A stretch of DNA of 64,000 bases, from contig CAWIWT010000019.1 in assembly GCA_963839725.1 (NCBI GenBank), forward strand, positions 1 to 64,000, given 5' to 3'. The position numbers and the translations under genes were made by a program. The notes below the pieces were generated by a model that ran no database searches, had not been told where the DNA came from, and saw only the letters and a program-made list of their open reading frames with translations. Below, one piece after another: positions 9,063-16,859 of the stretch; position 1 is the stretch's first letter, and every line of letters starts with the position of its first letter. Source of the DNA: Kumtagia sp963839725 (GTDB taxonomy: Bacteria > Pseudomonadota > Alphaproteobacteria > Rhizobiales > Rhizobiaceae).

Positions 9063-10305
9063 CCGATCGCGGCGCCCCATGGCCAGTGATCTGGGCGCTC
9101 GGCATCACCCAGATCATCGGCTACGGCACGCTTTTCTACAGCTACAGCATTCTCGCGCCGGCGATGGCGGCGGAACTCGCCTGGTCACAGCAATGGGTGT
9201 TTGGCATCTTGTCGGTGGCGTTGCTTGCTGGCGCCTTGCTTGCGCCGATCGCCGGTCATTGGGCCGATAGGTTCGGCGCCGGCCGCCTGATGGTTCCGGG
9301 CTCGATTGCAGCTGCGGCGGCGCTTCTGCTGTGCGCCTTGGCGCCCGGCCGGCTCGGTTTCGCGGCGGGCGTGTTGGCGATGGAAGCCGCTTCGTGTTTC
9401 GTTCTCTACAGCACAGCCTTTGTCGCCATCGTGCAGCTTGGCGGGCCGAATGCCCAGCGCAGCATCACGCATTTGACGCTGATTGCCGGCTTCGCGTCGA
9501 CCCTTTTCTGGCCGCTCACCACCTTCCTGCATGAATATTTGAGCTGGCGAGACGTGCTGATCGTCTATGCCGGGCTCAATCTACTGGTCTGCCTGCCTAT
9601 TCATGCCTGGCTGGCCATGCGGTCGCGGCATGCTTCCCCAAATCGCGAGGTCGAGGCAGGAGCTCCACCTGCGCAGCACCGCGTCGTCATGGCGGAAGCC
9701 GATCGCCATTGTTCTGGCTGATGCTCGCGGGCTTTGCCATCGAGGGCTTCGTACTTTCGGCCATACTGGTGCATATGGTGCCGCTGACCGCAACGGTTGG
9801 GCTCGGTACCGCCGGCGTATTTGTCGCGAGCCTTTTCGGACCGGCGCAGGTCGCCAGCCGCTTCATAAACATGCTGTTCGGCCACAACCTCAGGCAAAGC
9901 TGGCTCGCGCCCTTGGCGACGGCCTTACTGGCGGCCGGGCTTTTGGCGCTGCTCGTCAGCGCCCCATCAGTCGCCGGTGCGGCCCTATTCACGATCCTGT
10001 TCGGTCTCGGCTCCGGTTTGATGAGCATCGTTGGCGGCACTCTGCCGCTCGAACTGTTCGGCCGCGACGGCTACGGAGCGCATGTCGGCTGGGTAACAGC
10101 CGCGCGCCAATTCAGTGCCGCCTTCGCCCCTTTCGGTCTTACCGTTCTGATGGGCCGACTTGGGGGTGTTCCCGACGCTCGCAGCTATGGTGGCGATTGG
10201 CGTGTTGGGAATTGCCATGTTCGCATCCATCGCCGTTTTGCAGAGCAGGCGGGTCATGCGGACCGACAACGCAATGCCGATAGTGAGGAGCGCCCAATGC
10301 GATGA
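9059..10305 (+). pseudogene. MFS transporter at the end of the ars operon, frameshifted
   Basis: This is a 12-helix major facilitator, about 400 residues when frames are joined, starting at ATG 9059 overlapping the flavoprotein stop. Hydrophobic helices are obvious from ALGITQIIGYGTLFYSY onward. The loop GHWADRFGAGRLM is the conserved MFS motif A between helices 2 and 3. Frames change near 9700 and near 10165 (a G5 run), so the exact C-terminus is uncertain. It probably exports an arsenical or the product of the neighbouring flavoprotein. That role is inferred from context only. Confidence 0.75.
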
Positions 10306-10411
10306 GGAGCCACTCGTCACAATGGCCGAAAGATCAGGACCAGTGTGTAGACATAGTGTAGATCGCATGTTTTTTAAGGGTTCTGCGAGACTGCTAAATA
10401 TTTGAAATTGT

Positions 10412-10456
10412 TGGCTCCCCGGGCCGGATTCGAACCAGCGACCAACCGGTTAACAG
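10412..10456 (-). tRNA. 3' half of tRNA-Asn(GTT): integration (att) site
   Basis: On the minus strand the sequence runs from the anticodon loop CTGTTAA through a variable loop, a T-arm with TTCGAAT, the acceptor strand, discriminator G and an encoded CCA ending at 10412. The 5' half is absent: the anticodon 5' strand no longer pairs and no D-arm follows. This is a tRNA 3' fragment left by an integrase that recombines in the anticodon-to-CCA half. The integrase gene lies 190 bases away, on the side of the missing 5' half. Confidence 0.8.
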
Positions 10457-10502
10457 TAGGTTCCAAGCTGTTTTTTGCTGTCGTTTAGAATTTTTCTCTG
10501 TC

Positions 10503-10516
10503 TGACAAACCATTGA
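10503..10516 (+). repeat. 14-bp direct repeat flanking int, copy 1
   Basis: CTGACAAACCATTG occurs here upstream of int and again at 12370-12383, downstream of int and its partner gene. It may be an arm-type integrase site or a promoter-proximal element. The same leader also has inverted copies of a TGTCGCTT-like motif around 10550 and 10630. Confidence 0.5.
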
Positions 10517-10645
10517 TACGTAAGCATTATCTGTCGCACAGTGTCGATCGTTGTCGCTTGCTGTCTTGTACCAGCGCAGGGTCTGCGGTACATAAAATGG
10601 TACATAACGACACCAAGATTGCTCAAGCGACAGAAAGCGACGATC

Positions 10646-11959
10646 ATGCAAATCGTGACGAAACTCGACTTTACTGACAAGTGGCTCAAGGCCATCAAAT
10701 GCCCTCCGGGCCGGTTGCAACAGGCCTTCACAGACACATTGTCGAAGAACGGCTTTACTCTCACTGTTTCCTCAACCGGCCTGAAGACCTTCTACGGTTT
10801 CTATCGCAACGCAACCGGCAGAAAACAGCGTGTCAAGATCGGTACTGCCGCCGACATCTCGCTTGCCCAGGCGCGAGGCAAATGGCGCGAGCTGCGTACG
10901 GCGATCGTCGATGGGGGCGCCGATCCGGTCGCCGAGAGGAAGGCCGATACACAGGCCGCCCGCCTCTCCGACCTTGTCGCCGCTCATCTTGCCGCCATAA
11001 CCGGCCTGCGCTCTCTTCCTGAAAAGACCCGCCGCCTCAACTTCAATGTAGTGCCGCTGATCGGCGATATCAAACTCGCCGATCTCCATCGTCGCGACTT
11101 CACGAAGGTGTTCGACGCCATGTTGGCGCGCGGCGTCACAAAGGAAGCAAACCTGGTATTCGAGGACTGCCGGGCACTGTGCAACTGGGCCTTCGCCCGC
11201 GGCGACCTCGATCACGAGCCCATGCGCGGCATGAAGCCACCCTTCGCGCCGCCCACCACCATCGACGACGACGAGGACGAAGGCGGCCGCATCCTTACCG
11301 CCAAGGAGATCCATCATCTGTGGCGTGTTCTGCCCGACGCCGTTTCGGCATCGACGGCGCGGATCCTGAAGCTTCAACTACTCACCGCATGTCGCGTCTC
11401 GGAGATCGCCTGCATGCGGCTGTCCGAACTTAATCTCGACGCGCGCGTGTTCCGGCTGCCGAGATCGCGTTCGAAGAACAAGCAGATTCACGTTTTGCCG
11501 CTGAACGACACGGCGGTTTCGCTGATTAGCGAGCAGATTGCCACCAATGAAAATCTCGCGCTGCGCATGGGGCGTGAAAATGGCGATGCGGTCTTCCCGG
11601 GAAAAGCGGGCGAGGGGACTCTGTCGGCGGAAAGCGTCGGGCGCAACCTCAACCGCATTACTCTCGTCGACAAAAACGGCGACAAAATCGTAGCCGGCCT
11701 CCCGCACTGGAGTTCACACGCCCTTCGCAAGACTGCCGCCACCTTCATGGAGATGGCCGGCCAGTCCCCGTTCATCGTCGGACACGTGCTCAACCACATC
11801 TCGACGACAAAGGGCACAGTCACCTCGAAGCTCTATGCAAAATATGACTACTTCGCCGAAAAGCGGATCGCCATCGAGGTACTGGAAAGGCAGGTGCTGG
11901 CAGCGATCGAAGGCCGTTCACTGGTCGTCCCGCTTGCTCTGCGGCAGATGGCCGGATGA
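10646..11959 (+). CDS. int: Tyrosine integrase, P4/IntA-like, of the tRNA-Asn element
   Basis: This is a site-specific tyrosine recombinase of 437 residues from ATG 10646 (the frame is open from 10541). An N-terminal DUF4102-like arm-binding domain (TVSSTGLKTFYGFYRN, then RVKIGTAADISLAQAR) precedes the core-binding domain. Catalytic residues are visible: Arg in LLTACRVSEIACM, Lys in SRSKNKQIH, HALRK (H-x-x-R), the His in IVGHVLNH, and the nucleophile Tyr in SKLYAKYDYFAEKR. It should integrate and excise the element at tRNA-Asn. The next gene overlaps by ATGA. Confidence 0.93.
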   Translation: MQIVTKLDFTDKWLKAIKCPPGRLQQAFTDTLSKNGFTLTVSSTGLKTFYGFYRNATGRKQRVKIGTAADISLAQARGKWRELRTAIVDGGADPVAERKADTQAARLSDLVAAHLAAITGLRSLPEKTRRLNFNVVPLIGDIKLADLHRRDFTKVFDAMLARGVTKEANLVFEDCRALCNWAFARGDLDHEPMRGMKPPFAPPTTIDDDEDEGGRILTAKEIHHLWRVLPDAVSASTARILKLQLLTACRVSEIACMRLSELNLDARVFRLPRSRSKNKQIHVLPLNDTAVSLISEQIATNENLALRMGRENGDAVFPGKAGEGTLSAESVGRNLNRITLVDKNGDKIVAGLPHWSSHALRKTAATFMEMAGQSPFIVGHVLNHISTTKGTVTSKLYAKYDYFAEKRIAIEVLERQVLAAIEGRSLVVPLALRQMAG

Positions 11960-12372
11960 GCAGGCGGCGACGGATCCCTGATGAGAAAATCAGGCCGCTG
12001 CTGGACCTTCCGCGTGGTCAGCTCCAAAGGCCGGTTGCCGAGCTTGTGAAAAGATTCAAATGCACCGATGGAACCGTCTATACGGCGATAGGGCGTCTAC
12101 GCGACCAGGCGGAGCGCTCGGCCACACTTGTCTTATCACCAACTACTCCCCTCTACGGACCACGACCGGACCCGCTAGGTCCCGCGACTTTCGAGCATGT
12201 GAACCGTGTCTACCGGCGCTTGCTGAGCCATGAAGACTGGTTGATGAGCAACCCCACAGACCATCCGGATCGGGCTGACGTTGTTCGTGAGTGCATCATA
12301 TTGCGTGAGCAGATGGTGGAGAAAACCGGGAAGGCTGATTGGATGACGTTTCGACGCCCGCGGCACTACTGA
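11956..12372 (+). CDS. Hypothetical protein encoded with the integrase
   Basis: This 138-residue basic protein overlaps the int stop by ATGA, so it is translationally coupled. The first half (KIRPLLDLPRGQLQRPVAELVKRFKCTDGTVYTAIGRLRDQA) looks like a helix-turn-helix segment; the second half is Pro-rich, then helical. I recognise no named family. Its position suggests a role in integration, excision or regulation of the element. Confidence 0.6.
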   Translation: MSRRRRIPDEKIRPLLDLPRGQLQRPVAELVKRFKCTDGTVYTAIGRLRDQAERSATLVLSPTTPLYGPRPDPLGPATFEHVNRVYRRLLSHEDWLMSNPTDHPDRADVVRECIILREQMVEKTGKADWMTFRRPRHY

Positions 12373-12383
12373 CAAACCATTGT
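12370..12383 (+). repeat. 14-bp direct repeat flanking int, copy 2
   Basis: This is the second copy of CTGACAAACCATTG, starting at the stop codon of the preceding gene and followed by an AT-rich run (TTTATAAAATAC). The first copy is at 10503. Confidence 0.5.
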
Positions 12384-12543
12384 TTATAAAATACTTTCTC
12401 TCTTAACCGAAGCTTTCAAAGTACTTCAAAGTAGACTTTTCTTGCCTTGCGGCCATTCGACGGCAAAACTTCTCCCGACAAACCAACCTACATCGACAAA
12501 CGTCTATCGACGCCGCTCCGATTTGCTCGAGGCGCAGGGAGAA

Positions 12544-12843
12544 ATGCGTATGCCCAACTGGGACCAGAAATTGAAAACGTCAACTTCCAAGCAGGCGCTG
12601 GTTCCTTGGCGCATGGCCGAGCTGGATGATGATGACATCATCGACGAAACCGGCGCCTGCGCCGTCCTTGGGGGCGGCACCAACCCCATTCACCGCTCCA
12701 CGCTCTGGAAAGGCATCAAGGCCGGTGTCTATTCCCCGCCATTCAAGACAGGGCCAGGCGATCGGCTGAACCGATGGAGGGTCGGCAATCTGCGCGCCGA
12801 TATTCGCCGTGCCTATGAGAGTTCGACGAACGACGCCGCTTAG
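12544..12843 (+). CDS. AlpA-like DNA-binding protein, candidate excisionase
   Basis: This is a 99-residue protein from ATG 12544; the open frame begins at 12442 without a good ribosome site. The segment DETGACAVLGGGTNPIHRSTLWKGIKAG with a basic C-terminal RWRVGNLRADIRRAYES resembles the MerR/AlpA-type winged helix of phage excisionases and activators. It lies downstream of the integrase in the same direction, the usual place for xis in P4-like elements. The assignment rests on pattern and position. Confidence 0.6.
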   Translation: MRMPNWDQKLKTSTSKQALVPWRMAELDDDDIIDETGACAVLGGGTNPIHRSTLWKGIKAGVYSPPFKTGPGDRLNRWRVGNLRADIRRAYESSTNDAA

Positions 12844-13004
12844 CGGAAAGCCAAAAAACCGGCTGCTTGACCACAGCAATCCCCCGCCGCGAGCGTTGCG
12901 CGGCCGGGGTGCCAAGAAATGCGTAGGGGAAGAGACGTTTAGCCACGTTTTCCTTACGCGATCCTTGGCTTTTTCGCAACGCGCCAAAGCAAGGAGTACC
13001 CAAT

Positions 13005-13592
13005 ATGAAAACTGTCATCGAGCGCCGGATTGAAGCTTTCGGCGAAGCCGTCAACAACGGCGGTGCTCAGCATCTCGATTTCAAGCCCGACAACACTCTG
13101 CTGCTGCTTGTGGAGCGCGACGCCCGTGAAGCGATCGCAAGCCACAAGCACTGGGTCGATTTCTACGATCTTTATGCCGCCGCCCTGAGCGTGACCGGGC
13201 TCAATCATGCCGTTTTGATCGGGATCACCGCCGGCCTCATCAGTTTTGTTCCCTACCTCGGGGCCGCCACCGGTTTATTTGTGTCGGTATGCGTTGCAAT
13301 GGCGCAGTTTTGGCCGAATTCGGTACCTGTTGCTATCGTGGGAGGGATCTTCATCGTCGGGGAAACGCTTGCCGATTATGTACTGTCGCCGCGCATCATC
13401 GGTCGTCGCGTCAAGCTCAACCCAGTCTGGATGATGTTTGCACTTTTCGCCTTTGGATGGTTGTTCGGCTTCATTGGCGTATTGTTGGCGATACCTATCG
13501 CGGCATCGTTGGGCGTGATTCTGCGGTTCGCAAGGCAGCGGTCTCTGGCAAGCTCGGGTTACGACGTGTCAGACAGGCCTGATTCAGAATGA
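13005..13592 (+). CDS. Chimeric protein: unknown N-terminus fused to C-terminus of an AI-2E (PerM) transporter
   Basis: The 195-residue product starts at ATG 13005 behind a good AAGGAG site. Residues 1 to about 62 are hydrophilic (MKTVIERRIEAFGEAVNNGG...) and match no family I know. From about residue 63 (TGLNHAVLIGITAGLISFVPYLG) to the end it is the last third of an AI-2E/PerM membrane protein, with the family motifs SFVPYLG and LNPVWMMFALFAFGWLFGFIGVLLAIP. A complete AI-2E protein is about 350 residues. The join near 13190 is in frame and probably marks an element or deletion boundary. Confidence 0.7.
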   Translation: MKTVIERRIEAFGEAVNNGGAQHLDFKPDNTLLLLVERDAREAIASHKHWVDFYDLYAAALSVTGLNHAVLIGITAGLISFVPYLGAATGLFVSVCVAMAQFWPNSVPVAIVGGIFIVGETLADYVLSPRIIGRRVKLNPVWMMFALFAFGWLFGFIGVLLAIPIAASLGVILRFARQRSLASSGYDVSDRPDSE

Positions 13593-13948
13593 TCCAAAGA
13601 CGCAACATCGGACCCGATGTGCTGCACGTGCGATATTGCCGAACTGGGCCAAGTCATGTGGAAAGCGTTGATTGCGCAAGATGTGCTGGGCGCGCAAGGA
13701 GCTTGATCGGGCGCTGGCCGGCCTGGCGGTGATCGAAAAGGAAATCGAACACTCGGAGGACGAGGTGCCGAGGGAAGAGGCGGCGGAATGAAGCACAGTG
13801 ATTCATCCGGATAGTGGAGCATGCTGGCTCTTCACTACTCCAGAATAGTTAAGTTGAAGGAACGGCCCCAAATGCATGCACTGGTGGTGGCTGGCGCCTC
13901 TCAATGTGGCGATGGCGTTGTTGAAAATCCTAAAGTATCGTCGGGGGC
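13593..13948. other. Stretch without a recognised intact gene
   Basis: This lies between the AI-2E chimera and the DNA ligase remnant. A short plus-strand frame ending at 13791 encodes ELDRALAGLAVIEKEIEHSE and a Glu-rich tail; it may be a relic but I cannot name it. No repeat or RNA gene is evident. Confidence 0.35.
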
Positions 13949-14836
13949 ATGGGGAAGCGATCCAACTCCGGGGAGCGGCTGACATTCATCGAGCCGATGA
14001 TGCCGACGCTGGTCGCGAACCCGCCGGCCACCGGCGAGTGGTCGACCGAGGTCAAGTTCGACGGCTGGCGCTGCCAGATCGTCATCGACAGCGGCGGTGT
14101 CCGCGTCTTCACCCGGCGCGGCCACGACTGGACCGACAGGCTGAAGATCATCGCCGAGGCCGCAGCGGGAGAGATCAAGGTGAAGTCCGCGATCATCGAC
14201 GGCGAGCTGGTCTATCCGCATGAAATCCGGCCTCTCCGATTTCCACGCCCTGCAGGCGGTCGTGCGCTCGCATTCCGACCAGCTGATCTTCATGGCGTTC
14301 GACCTGCTGCACCTCGACGGCGAGGATCTGCGCGGCGAGCCGCTGGAGGAGCGCCGCGAGCGGCTGGAGGCCTGATCCGTCCCGGCGGCCGCATCCAGTA
14401 CTCGGACAGCCTTGCTGGGCACGCCGGCCGAGCTGTTCGCCGCCGCCGAGCGGATGGGCCTGGAGGGCATCGTCTGCAAGCGCCGCGGCTCGCCCTACCG
14501 CAGCGGCGCCCCGACCGACTGGCTGAAGGTCAAATGCTTCGTCGAGACCGAACTGGAGATCCTCGGCGTGCAGCGCGCGCCCGGCAAGCCGACGATGGCG
14601 CTGATGGGCGAGATCGGCAGCCGCGCCATATGTCGGCAGCGCCTTCGTCACGTTCGGCAGGCCGGATGGCGAGCAGTTCAGGGCGATGGTCGAGGCCAAC
14701 ATCGGGCTGCCGCCGCCCTGCATGCGCAGAAGGCGAAGGATGCGGTCAATGGCTGAAGCCCGGCATCATCGGCCGCGTCCGCCATCTGCGCGGCGAGGAC
14801 AAGCTGCGGCATGCGAGGCTGGTTGGCTTTCGATGA
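13949..14836 (+). pseudogene. ATP-dependent DNA ligase (LigD ligase-domain type), frameshifted
   Basis: This is a ligase-domain protein of the stand-alone LigC/LigD kind linked to non-homologous end joining. The adenylation motif KFDGWRCQI (Lys nucleophile) lies at about 14055. It is followed by IDGELVYPHE, LIFMAFDLLHLDG, GLEGIVCKRRGSPYRSG and the OB-fold motif DWLKVKC. The end reads PGIIGRVRHLRGEDKLRHARLVGFR with TGA at 14836. At least four single-base changes (about 14223, 14375, 14408 and 14635) split it. The N-terminus may also be clipped. It has no Ku neighbour in the window. Confidence 0.8.
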
Positions 14837-14856
14837 AGGGACCACGCGCGTTTGCG

Positions 14857-15009
14857 CTACGCCAGGCATAGGCGAAGCGGCGTTCGGGCATCAGCGGCCG
14901 CTTCGCAGGACGATCCGACCATGCCGCAGCCTGTCGGCTGATAGCCCGGCTTCCCCGCAGCATTGGATTGACACCCGGCCACCATGGATGTCGCGAAAAG
15001 AACCAGCAT
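14857..15009 (-). CDS. Possible small lipoprotein (entericidin-like size)
   Basis: A 50-codon frame begins MLVLFATSMVAGCQSNAA, with a hydrophobic stretch and the lipobox SMVAGC, then a Cys-containing tail (TGCGMVGSSCEAA). It may start slightly upstream at a non-ATG codon after KPGRLL. It is short, and no strong ribosome site was seen, so this is only a candidate. Confidence 0.35.
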   Translation of the reverse strand: MLVLFATSMVAGCQSNAAGKPGYQPTGCGMVGSSCEAAADARTPLRLCLA

Positions 15010-15714
15010 CAGAAGCCGGCCCGGTTTGTGGAATTCAGCCTCGCCCTCATCCTTGGATGTCCGGCGTGACGTGCTATTTTTTGGGGTGTCCATTTCGCGA
15101 CTCCATTTCGCGTTTGTGGGCCAATGGCGGGGCCGGTTCGAAGCGTGTTCCGGTTCGGCCAACAATCCGCCAGGAACGCCTGACCACGAACGAAGGTTTC
15201 AGCGAGAGATCCGCAGGCAGCCCTTCTCAGCCACGCTGGGCGCGTGCCTTGCGCATGACGAGGTAAGCCGCATCCTTGGCCGTCATGGGCTCTGGCCGAA
15301 GCTGCCGGAGATGCAAATAACGTAGCACTTTCGTTAGGGTGACCGTGTTGTATCGTCGCGCCTTTGATCCTTCTAGGTTAGAAGGCGTGGGTTCCACCGC
15401 AGGCAGACTGGCCAGCGTCAAGGCATGGATGCTTCTGAACGGCTTGGCCCGAAGACGACGTTCGTGACACGCTGAGCGAATGGCGGCTTTGCGCCGCATG
15501 TCGGTCGTTAAGGCCCGCTTTGCCACCGCCTGAAAGCGGACAATGCCGGCGACCACGCTGGAGGTCGCGGTTGCGCCAATCCCGGTCATTCGTGGCGCAA
15601 TCCGAAGCGGACATTCCTTTTGCTGGCTCGCTGGCGGGCAACGTGAGAGCGCCATGTCGCGGACCACCGCCCTGCCGAACTTGTACGCCATCCCCGCGCG
15701 TGCTATCGGTAAGG
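15010..15714. other. Gene-poor stretch with a dispersed repeat relic
   Basis: No protein gene is supported. From about 15480 to 15626 lies a copy of the dispersed repeat described under findings; its core GCGCCGCATGTCGGTCGTT is at about 15490-15508. The rest shows no recognised feature. Confidence 0.5.
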
Positions 15715-16306
15715 ATGCGTGGGCTGTTGGCACTTTGTGTGTTGGCGTTCGCCGCGACACCGGCAGACGCGGGCGATGTGTTGTTCGACGCCATCGCCGC
15801 CGGCAACAAAGCCGCCGTCGAGCAAGCATTGGCCGGCGGTGCCGATGTCGACAGCCGGGCGCGCGACCAGGCAACCCCCCTCATCGCTGCTGCTCTCGAC
15901 GACCAGCTCGCCATCGCGGAATTGCTGCTGAGCAAGGGCGCCGACGTCATGGCGCGCAATTCCGGTGGGTTTACCCCGCTCCACGCGGCTGCCTTTTCCG
16001 GAAGCCTCCCGATCGCCAAGCTGTTGCTCGAGAAGGGGGCGGTGCTCGAAGACTCGGCCAACAAGTCTGGCGTCACGCCGTTAATAGTGGCGGGTGAGGA
16101 AAACCACGTCGAACTGGCGGAATTCCTCATTGCGCAAGGGTGCGGATGTGAACCATCCCGAGGGTCATGGCTACAGGCCGATCACCCGCGCGTTCTGGAA
16201 GGGCAATACCGACATCATAAAACTATTCAAACGCCATGGCGCCACGTGCCAGGCCGAAGTCCTTGGCGAGGCGAACGCTGCGAAGTGCGAAGCGATCCAC
16301 GATTGA
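15715..16306 (+). pseudogene. Secreted ankyrin-repeat protein, one frameshift
   Basis: A signal peptide (MRGLLALCVLAFAATPADA) is followed by at least four ankyrin repeats, about residues 22-190, recognised by repeated ATPLIAAALDDQLAIAELLLSKGAD and FTPLHAAAFSGSLPIAKLLLEKGA patterns. Near 16140 (CAAGGGTGCGG) an extra base shifts the frame; the second part reads GADVNHPEGHGYRPITRAFWKG and ends KCEAIHD at 16306. It lies 13 bases before the YHS gene in the same direction and is probably co-transcribed. It likely works in the periplasm through protein contacts; the partner is unknown. Confidence 0.78.
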
Positions 16307-16319
16307 ACGGAGAACGCAG

Positions 16320-16848
16320 ATGAGCATAGCGATCACGTCGAAACTGGTTCGCAATTCGGCGTCGGCAGCCGCATTTGCGCTCGCCGCGATTGCCGGCGCG
16401 GGATCTGCTTTCGCCGACGACTCTGTGAACACCGGCTATTTCGGCGGCGTGGCGATCATGGGCTACGACACGGTCGCTTATTTCACCGACGGCAAGGCGG
16501 TGAAGGGCTCCGAAGAGTTCTCCTATGAGTGGCTGGGGACGCCGTGGCATTTCGCCAGCAAGGAACACCAGGAAATGTTCATGAGCGAGCCGGCCAAATA
16601 CGCTCCTCAATACGGTGGTTACTGCGCCGGCGAGGTCGCGGACTCACGGATCGGTTACGGTCAATGTCGATCCGGAAGCGTTCAAGATCATCGATGGCAA
16701 GCTCTACCTGATCTATGACGAAGGGAACGCGGCCGCTTTCGCCGACAATGCCGATGATCTTGTTCCGAAGGCCGATGCTAACTGGCCGGTCGTCGAAGCA
16801 AAGTTGGCAGTCGATCAGCCGGATTGGAACTTGATCAATAACCCCTGA
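16320..16848 (+). pseudogene. Exported YHS-domain protein, one frameshift
   Basis: The product has an Ala-rich signal peptide (SAAAFALAAIAGAGSAFA) and a YHS domain with GYDTVAYFTDGKAVKGSEEFSYEW, WHFASKEHQEMF and AKYAPQYGGYCA. This is the common rhizobial exported YHS family. The frame breaks near 16640-16645; the rest reads VNVDPEAFKIIDGKLYLIYDEG and ends WNLINNP at 16848. Joined length is about 176 residues. The YHS fold is often linked to metal or tetrathiol sites, but the conserved role here is unknown. Confidence 0.8.
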
Positions 16849-16859
16849 GACTTGCGAGC

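Noticed and set aside
10412..10500. A complete tRNA-Asn gene
   Set aside because: The D-arm and acceptor 5' strand are missing and the anticodon stem is unpaired on one side; only the 3' half is present.
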